NCBI GenBank assembly: GCA_005503065.1
Contig: SCOE01000003.1
Location: 186,001-250,000 of the forward strand
Source of the DNA: Comamonadaceae bacterium ALPHA2B
GTDB taxonomy: Bacteria > Pseudomonadota > Gammaproteobacteria > Burkholderiales > Burkholderiaceae_C
Reading direction: 5' to 3'
DNA length: 64,000 nt
In this document: positions 59,384 to 64,000 of the stretch, piece by piece
How the letters are laid out: each line of letters starts with the position of its first letter
How positions within the stretch are numbered: the first letter of the stretch is position 1
Notes under the pieces: model-generated
What the model was told of the DNA's origin: nothing
The model's input: only the letters and a program-made list of their open reading frames with translations
Databases searched by the model: none
Made by a program: the position numbers and the translations under genes

Positions 59384-59512
59384 AAGCCGGACAGCCGAAC
59401 GCGGAGGGCGCAAAGGCTTCGCAGAGGGCGCAGAAGAAGACATTGAATGACATTGCTTTCCTTCTGCGTTCTCTGCGTGATCTTTGCGACCTCTGCGTTC
59501 GGCTGCCCGCAT
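59384..59512. repeat. Long inverted repeat, family B (copy 5)
   Basis: GACAGCCGAACGCGGAGGGCG...GCAGAGGGCGCAGAAG / CTTCTGCGTTCTCTGCG...TGCGACCTCTGCGTTCGGCTGC. The right arm ends exactly at the carbonic anhydrase stop codon. Gives the same 50-base-arm architecture outside the liu operon. Confidence 0.9.
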
Positions 59513-60208
59513 TCACTTGGCGCTGCGCGGCGCCGGCGTCGGCTCCGAGGGGGCGCTCCACTTGTGGCGGATGCGCTGCACGGCGGCCTTGTAGATGGCG
59601 TCGAGCGGCTTGCTGCCGTCGACGGTGATGCCCAGGTCCTGCAGCAGGCCGTCGTGCACGCCGAAGGCCCAGCCGTGGATGGTGACCTTCTGGCCGCGGC
59701 TCCAGGCGTCGACCATGACGGTGCTCACGGCGACGTTGACGACCTGCTCGGCCACGTTGAGCTCGACCAGCGCATCGGCGCGCACCGCCTCGGGCAACGA
59801 CTCGAGCATGACGTGGTGGCGGTCGCGCACGTCCTGGATGTGCCGGATCCAGTTGTCGGCCAGGCCGACGCGGATGCCGTCGAGCGCCGCCTTCACGCCG
59901 CCGCAGCCGTAGTGGCCCACGACCATGATGTCCTCGACCTTGAGCATGTCGACCGCGAACTGGATGGCCGACAGGGCGTTCAGGTCGGAGTGCACCACGA
60001 CGTTGGCGACGTTGCGGTGCACGAACACCTCGCCCGGGTCCAGGCCGGTGATCTGGTTGGCCGGCACGCGGCTGTCGGAGCAGCCGATCCACATGTACTT
60101 GGGCGTCTGCTGCTTGACCAGGCTGGTGAAGAAGCCCGGGCGATCGCGTTCCATCTGGGCCGCCCAGGCACGGTTGTGGACGAAGAGGTCTTGGATGGAA
60201 GAGGTCAT
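59513..60208 (-). CDS. can: Beta-carbonic anhydrase
   Basis: 231 aa zinc enzyme. Zinc ligands Cys43 and Asp45 in GCSDSRVPA, His99 and Cys102 in GHYGCGGV. The DxR pair is present. It supplies bicarbonate, including for the biotin carboxylases upstream. The start is ATG at 60208. A Pro-rich C-terminal tail (SEPTPAPRSAK) follows the folded domain. Confidence 0.96.
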   Translation of the reverse strand: MTSSIQDLFVHNRAWAAQMERDRPGFFTSLVKQQTPKYMWIGCSDSRVPANQITGLDPGEVFVHRNVANVVVHSDLNALSAIQFAVDMLKVEDIMVVGHYGCGGVKAALDGIRVGLADNWIRHIQDVRDRHHVMLESLPEAVRADALVELNVAEQVVNVAVSTVMVDAWSRGQKVTIHGWAFGVHDGLLQDLGITVDGSKPLDAIYKAAVQRIRHKWSAPSEPTPAPRSAK

Positions 60209-60278
60209 GGCGTCGATTTTCTGTATTTGGATGCCGGATGGCGAACGGGGAGACGGGAAGAAGGGGACGGGGGCAGGG

Positions 60279-60752
60279 TCAGCGTGCGGCGACGCTTTCG
60301 GGCGGACTCCTTCGGCCCTTGCGGGCCGGCTTGGCGGCGGCGGCAACCTGGGCCGTGCGCGCCGGGGTGCCCTTGCGGGCCCGCGTCAGCACGGCGCGCG
60401 CCTGCGCCTCCTGCGCCCGCACCTCGATCAGGTTGGCCTGCAGCTCGGCCATCTGCGCCTCGAGCTGGGCGCGGTGCTCGCCGAGCACGCGCAGGAACTC
60501 CTCCAGCTGCGGCACGGTGTCGCGCGGGCTGTCGTACATGTCCAGGATGGCCTTGGCCTCGCTCAGGCTCAGCCCCAGCCGCTTGGCGCGCAGCGTGAGC
60601 AGCAGCCGCGCCCGGTCGCGCGCGCTGTACACCCGCTGCAGGCCGGCGCGCTCGGGCGTGATGAGCCCCATGTCCTCGTAGAAGCGGATGGCCCGCGTCG
60701 TGAGGTCGAACTCCTTGGCGAGCTCGCTGATGGTGAAGGTCTGGGCTGGCAT
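60279..60752 (-). CDS. liuR: LiuR-type MerR-family transcriptional regulator
   Basis: 157 aa. MerR HTH: FTISELAKEFDLTTRAIRFYEDMGLITPERAGLQRVYSARDRARLLL, then SLSEAKAILDMYDSPRDTVPQLEEFLRVLGEHRAQLE, the pattern of LiuR, which controls branched-chain amino acid breakdown. The C-terminal tail is basic and Ala-rich. ATG at 60752 gives a short N-terminus; a longer start at 60797 is possible. The 20-base palindrome at 60837 lies 84 bases upstream. Confidence 0.9.
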   Translation of the reverse strand: MPAQTFTISELAKEFDLTTRAIRFYEDMGLITPERAGLQRVYSARDRARLLLTLRAKRLGLSLSEAKAILDMYDSPRDTVPQLEEFLRVLGEHRAQLEAQMAELQANLIEVRAQEAQARAVLTRARKGTPARTAQVAAAAKPARKGRRSPPESVAAR

Positions 60753-60836
60753 CGAGGGATGGGGGGCGGACAGCGCGCCGGGTACCCGACGCGACAACGC
60801 GGACGCCGCCAGGTGCCTACAATGAAGCCGACCCGA

Positions 60837-60856
60837 TGACGTTTACGTAAACGTCA
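60837..60856. promoter_or_regulatory. LiuR operator (perfect 20-base palindrome)
   Basis: TGACGTTTACGTAAACGTCA, fully self-complementary, close to the known LiuR consensus (TTTACGTTWACGTNAA-type). It lies between liuR and the divergent MBL-fold gene and can serve both promoters. I found no second copy in front of liuA or the other liu genes of this window. Confidence 0.9.
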
Positions 60857-60936
60857 ATCCTACCCGAATCCGGCCGCCCGCGACATCGCCCCGTCGCTGC
60901 AGCGCGCGGCCCGCACCCACAGCGACCGGACCTCCG

Positions 60937-61998
60937 ATGAACCTCCTCGAACGCGAACTCCACTACCCGCTGGGCGACCGCCTGCCCGCCATCGGCGACA
61001 CCATCGAGGTGCTGCCCGGCGTGCGCTGGATCCGCATGGCGCTGCCCTTCGCGCTCGATCACATCAACCTCTGGCTGCTGCGCGACACCATCGACGGCGT
61101 CGAGGGCTGGACGGTGGTGGACTGCTGCATCGCCCGTCCCGAGGCGCAGGCGCAATGGGAGCAGATCTTCGAGACGCAGCTGCAGGGCCTGCCGATCCTG
61201 CGCGTGATCGTCACCCACATGCACCCCGACCACATCGGCCTGGCCGACTGGCTGTGCGCGCGCTGGAACGCGCCCTTGTGGATCAGCTCCACCGACTACC
61301 ACGTCGCACGCGTGCTCACGCAGGCCGGCGACACCCTGGCCGGCGGCGACGCGGCGGCCGACTTCTTCGCCATGCACGGCCTCACCGACCCCGATGCGGT
61401 CGCCAAGATCCGCGCCCGCACCAGCTACTACAAGAACATGGTGCCTGCCGTGCCCGAGCGCTTCGTGCGCCTGCTCGACGGCGACATCGTGCACATCGGC
61501 GGGCGCGAGTGGCGCTGCATCGTCGGCTACGGCCATGCACCGGAACACATCGCGCTCTACTGCGATGCGCTGAAGGCGCTCCTGGGCGGCGACATGATGC
61601 TGCCGCGCATCTCCACCAACGTGAGCGTGCACGCCGGCGAGCCGGAGGCGAATTCGCTCAAGCTCTTCCTCGACAGCATCGTGAAGTTCATGGACCTGCC
61701 GGGCGACACGCTGGGCCTGCCCTCGCACGGCAAGCCCTTCACCGGCATCCACCGCCGCGTCGAACAGCTGCAGGAGCACCACCGCGACCGCCTGGCCGAA
61801 CTGCTGGCCGCCTGCACGCAGAAGCCGCACACCGCGGCCGAGGCCCTGCCCATCCTCTTCAAGCGCGAGCTCGACCTGCACCAGATGACCTTCGCGCTGG
61901 GCGAGACCATCGCCCACCTGCACCTGCTGTGGTTCGGCGGGCAACTGCAGCGCCGCAAGGGCGAGGACGGCGTGTACCGCTTCAGCGCCGCCGCGTGA
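60937..61998 (+). CDS. Metallo-beta-lactamase-fold hydrolase
   Basis: 353 aa. Zinc-site motif THMHPDHIG with His94, His96, Asp98 and His99. Later DGDIVHIGGREWRCIVGYGHAPEHIALYCDALKALLGGDMMLP (second metal His and Asp), and LPSHGKPF near the C-terminus. This is a cytoplasmic thioesterase/lactonase-type member whose genes in related bacteria often sit in LiuR regulons. Its stop overlaps the next start (GTGA). Confidence 0.92.
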   Translation: MNLLERELHYPLGDRLPAIGDTIEVLPGVRWIRMALPFALDHINLWLLRDTIDGVEGWTVVDCCIARPEAQAQWEQIFETQLQGLPILRVIVTHMHPDHIGLADWLCARWNAPLWISSTDYHVARVLTQAGDTLAGGDAAADFFAMHGLTDPDAVAKIRARTSYYKNMVPAVPERFVRLLDGDIVHIGGREWRCIVGYGHAPEHIALYCDALKALLGGDMMLPRISTNVSVHAGEPEANSLKLFLDSIVKFMDLPGDTLGLPSHGKPFTGIHRRVEQLQEHHRDRLAELLAACTQKPHTAAEALPILFKRELDLHQMTFALGETIAHLHLLWFGGQLQRRKGEDGVYRFSAAA

Positions 61999-63326
61999 GC
62001 GGGAAGGGGCCCGGCGTCGAGGCGCTGGCCGCGCTGCGGGCCGGCGGCCTGGGGGGCGCGCAGCGCCTCGACCTGCGCGGCGCCGGGCTCACCGCCCTGC
62101 CGCCCGAGGTCTTCGCGCTCGCCGACACGCTCGAGGTGCTCGACCTCTCGGGCAACCGGCTGGGCGCATTGCCGGACGACCTGCACCGGCTGCACCGCCT
62201 GCGCATCCTCTTTGCCTCCGACAACGCCTTCACCGAACTGCCTGCGGCGCTCGGTGCCTGCGCGCACCTGGAGATGGTGGGCTTCAAGGCCAACCGGATC
62301 GCGCAGGTACCGGCGGGGTGCTTCGCCGAAGGCCATGCGCTGCGCTGGCTGATCCTGACCGACAACGCCATCGAGACGCTGCCCGACACGCTGGGGTACT
62401 GCACGCGCATGCAGAAGCTGATGCTTGCCGGCAACCGTCTGAGCGCCTTGCCGGACTCGCTGGCCGGCTGCGAGCGGCTGGAGCTGCTGCGCCTGTCGGC
62501 GAACCGCTTCGCGGCCCTGCCCGACTGGCTGGACCGGCTGCCGCGCCTGGCCTGGCTGGCCTGCGCGGGCAATCCGTTCAATGCCGCCCTGGAGGCGGCT
62601 GCGCTGGCCGACACGCCCATCGCCGCGGTGCCCTGGGCCGAACTCACGGTGGGCGAGCGCCTCGGCGAAGGCGCATCGGGTGTCATCCACGCGGCGCAAC
62701 ACCGGGGCGCGGCCGGCGAATCGGCCGTCGCCCTGAAGCTCTTCAAGGGCGAGGTGACGAGCGACGGCTGGCCACTCAGCGAGATGGCCGCGAGCCTGGC
62801 CGCCGGCGCGGCCCCGCACACCGTGCGCGTGCGCGGCCGCCTGGCCGGCCACCCCGATGGCACGGACGGCCTGGTGCTCGAACGCATCGGCCCCGACTGG
62901 CGCAACCTCGCCGGGCCACCCAGCCTGGCGAGCTGCACGCGCGACGTGTACGCCGAGGGGCTGCGGCTGCCCCATGCCACCGCGCGCGCGATCGCCCGCG
63001 ACATCGCCGCCGCGGTGGCGCATCTGCATGCGCGCGGCATGGTGCATGGCGACCTCTACGCCCACAACATCCTGTGGCGCCCGGGCGAGGCGCTGCTGGG
63101 CGACTTCGGCGCCGCCGCGCTGCTGCCCCAGGCCCTGGCGCCCATTGTGCAGCGCACCGAGTCGCGCGCCTTCGGCTGCCTGCTGGAGGAACTCCTCGCG
63201 CACGCCGAGCTGCCGGACGGGCGGGCCGATCTGACCGATCTGGCCGCGCTGCGCGACGCCTGCCTGGCCGGCGACCCGGCCGCGCGGCCGACGATGGTGC
63301 AGGTGCACGCCCGTCTCGCATCCTGA
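61995..63326 (+). CDS. Leucine-rich-repeat protein with C-terminal protein kinase domain
   Basis: 443 aa, GTG start at 61995 overlapping the MBL stop by 4 bases (GTGA). Residues 20-200 are about seven LRRs of the ALPxxLxxLxxLxxLxLxxN type (LEVLDLSGNRLGALP; LRWLILTDNAIETLP). Residues 215-440 form a kinase: glycine loop GERLGEGASGVIHAA, VALKLF with Lys248, HGDLYAHNIL with Asp353 and Asn358, and GDFG (370-372). All catalytic residues are present. Cytoplasmic, target unknown. Confidence 0.92.
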   Translation: MSGKGPGVEALAALRAGGLGGAQRLDLRGAGLTALPPEVFALADTLEVLDLSGNRLGALPDDLHRLHRLRILFASDNAFTELPAALGACAHLEMVGFKANRIAQVPAGCFAEGHALRWLILTDNAIETLPDTLGYCTRMQKLMLAGNRLSALPDSLAGCERLELLRLSANRFAALPDWLDRLPRLAWLACAGNPFNAALEAAALADTPIAAVPWAELTVGERLGEGASGVIHAAQHRGAAGESAVALKLFKGEVTSDGWPLSEMAASLAAGAAPHTVRVRGRLAGHPDGTDGLVLERIGPDWRNLAGPPSLASCTRDVYAEGLRLPHATARAIARDIAAAVAHLHARGMVHGDLYAHNILWRPGEALLGDFGAAALLPQALAPIVQRTESRAFGCLLEELLAHAELPDGRADLTDLAALRDACLAGDPAARPTMVQVHARLAS

Positions 63327-63510
63327 GTGCCTCCGGGGCCGGGCTGCGCCCAGCCCGCCCCCGCGGGGGACAAGAAAACCTGGGGCGGCCCTGCGTTTTC
63401 TTCTTGAGAGCGGCCGGCTGGCGCCTGCGCGACGCCGGCCGGCCGGCACGCCGCTTAAGCTGCGCCGCGAACGCCGCCACCGGCGTGCATCCCACCTTCA
63501 GGAGACACCC

Positions 63511-64000
63511 ATGGACATGAATCAGCTGTTCTCGCTCAAGGGCCGCACCGCCCTCATCACCGGCGGCTCGCGCGGCATCGGCCGCATGATCGCCGAGGGT
63601 TATCTCGCGGCCGGCGCGCGCGTCTACATCTCGGCGCGCAAGGCCGCGGCCTGCGACCAGACGGCCAAGGAGCTGTCCGCGCTGGGCCATTGCGTCTCGC
63701 TGCCGGCGGACGTGTCGACGATGGAGGGCATCCGCGGCCTGGTCGAGGCCTACGGCAAGCACGAGGACTCGCTCGACATCCTGGTCAACAACGCCGGCGC
63801 CGCCTGGGGCGCGCCGTATGACGAGTTCCCGGAGAGCGGCTGGGACAAGGTGACCGACCTCAACATGAAGACGCCCTTCTTCCTGACGCAGGCGCTCACG
63901 CCGATGCTCAAGAAGGCGGCCACCGACCACTTGGCCAAGGTGATCCACATCGCGTCGATCGACGGCATCTCGGTCAACCCGTGGGAGACGTACTCCTACG
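63511..64000 (+). CDS. SDR-family oxidoreductase (3' end cut by window edge)
   Basis: First 163 residues. ATG at 63511 with AGGAGA 8 bases upstream. Cofactor loop ITGGSRGIGRMIAEGY, NNAGAAWGAP, then HIASIDGISVNPWETYSY, reaching the catalytic Ser region and Tyr. Resembles RhlG-type/3-oxoacyl reductase-like SDRs, which can act in lipid or polyketide metabolism. The 184-base gap to the kinase gene shows only a GC-rich CCCCCGCGGGGG hairpin. Confidence 0.9.
   Translation, partial: MDMNQLFSLKGRTALITGGSRGIGRMIAEGYLAAGARVYISARKAAACDQTAKELSALGHCVSLPADVSTMEGIRGLVEAYGKHEDSLDILVNNAGAAWGAPYDEFPESGWDKVTDLNMKTPFFLTQALTPMLKKAATDHLAKVIHIASIDGISVNPWETYSY

Overview
The window is high-GC DNA that reads like a Betaproteobacterium of the order Burkholderiales, most likely family Comamonadaceae (Variovorax-like; this is inference from gene content). 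Pointers are an SAH riboswitch in front of ahcY, a Bug-type solute-binding protein, a LiuR-type MerR regulator with its palindrome, a double-length UvrA, and intergenic repeats of the kind I associate with Comamonadaceae genomes. No rRNA, tRNA, CRISPR array, prophage or insertion sequence was recognised.

Layout. 1-3.9 kb: the 5' part of ahcY with its SAH riboswitch, an exported protein, prfC and a HAD phosphatase. 3.9-12 kb: a minus-strand operon (NAD-binding oxidoreductase, GNAT, DapA-like enzyme, ABC permease, binding protein, ATPase, enolase-superfamily enzyme). It sits behind a strong promoter whose -35 box overlaps a TetR-type operator, and a TetR gene lies just upstream. An aldehyde dehydrogenase follows on the plus strand. 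Together these could form an uptake-and-oxidation pathway for an unidentified acid. 13.7-26.3 kb: an orphan Bug protein, a VF530 protein, a 1945-residue tandem UvrA carrying an in-frame palindromic repeat, an amino-acid-type binding protein, a 49-residue membrane protein, an MHS-family transporter with a large extra loop, and small genes (DsbA-like, DUF1289, YbaK).

26.7-32.3 kb: nirB, nirD, a formate/nitrite channel and a PP2C phosphatase-Ser/Thr kinase fusion form a nitrite assimilation operon with a long structured leader. 32.4-46.4 kb: leucine/isovalerate catabolism (liuE, liuD, liuC, liuB, acyl-CoA synthetase, liuA), interrupted by a LysR/SDR pair and some membrane proteins. A divergent AraC regulator stands at its head. 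Four copies of a long inverted repeat of about 130 bp lie in the gaps of this cluster and a fifth lies near 59.4 kb.

46.6-60.2 kb: small hypotheticals, a HAD phosphatase, a DedA-rhodanese fusion, a DUF3047 protein, YchJ, an HtrA-type protease without a signal peptide, thiC with a TPP riboswitch, an acyl-CoA dehydrogenase, a PPOX protein, an M20 peptidase, a thiolase and carbonic anhydrase. 60.3-64 kb: liuR, its 20-bp operator, a metallo-beta-lactamase-fold hydrolase translationally coupled to a leucine-rich-repeat protein kinase, and an SDR cut by the window edge.

The most unusual signals are: the long inverted repeats lodged in the liu operon; two palindromes inserted in frame in uvrA and liuB; the TetR-controlled 7-gene operon; the LiuR-site/MBL/LRR-kinase unit; and the kinase-phosphatase coupled to nitrite assimilation.
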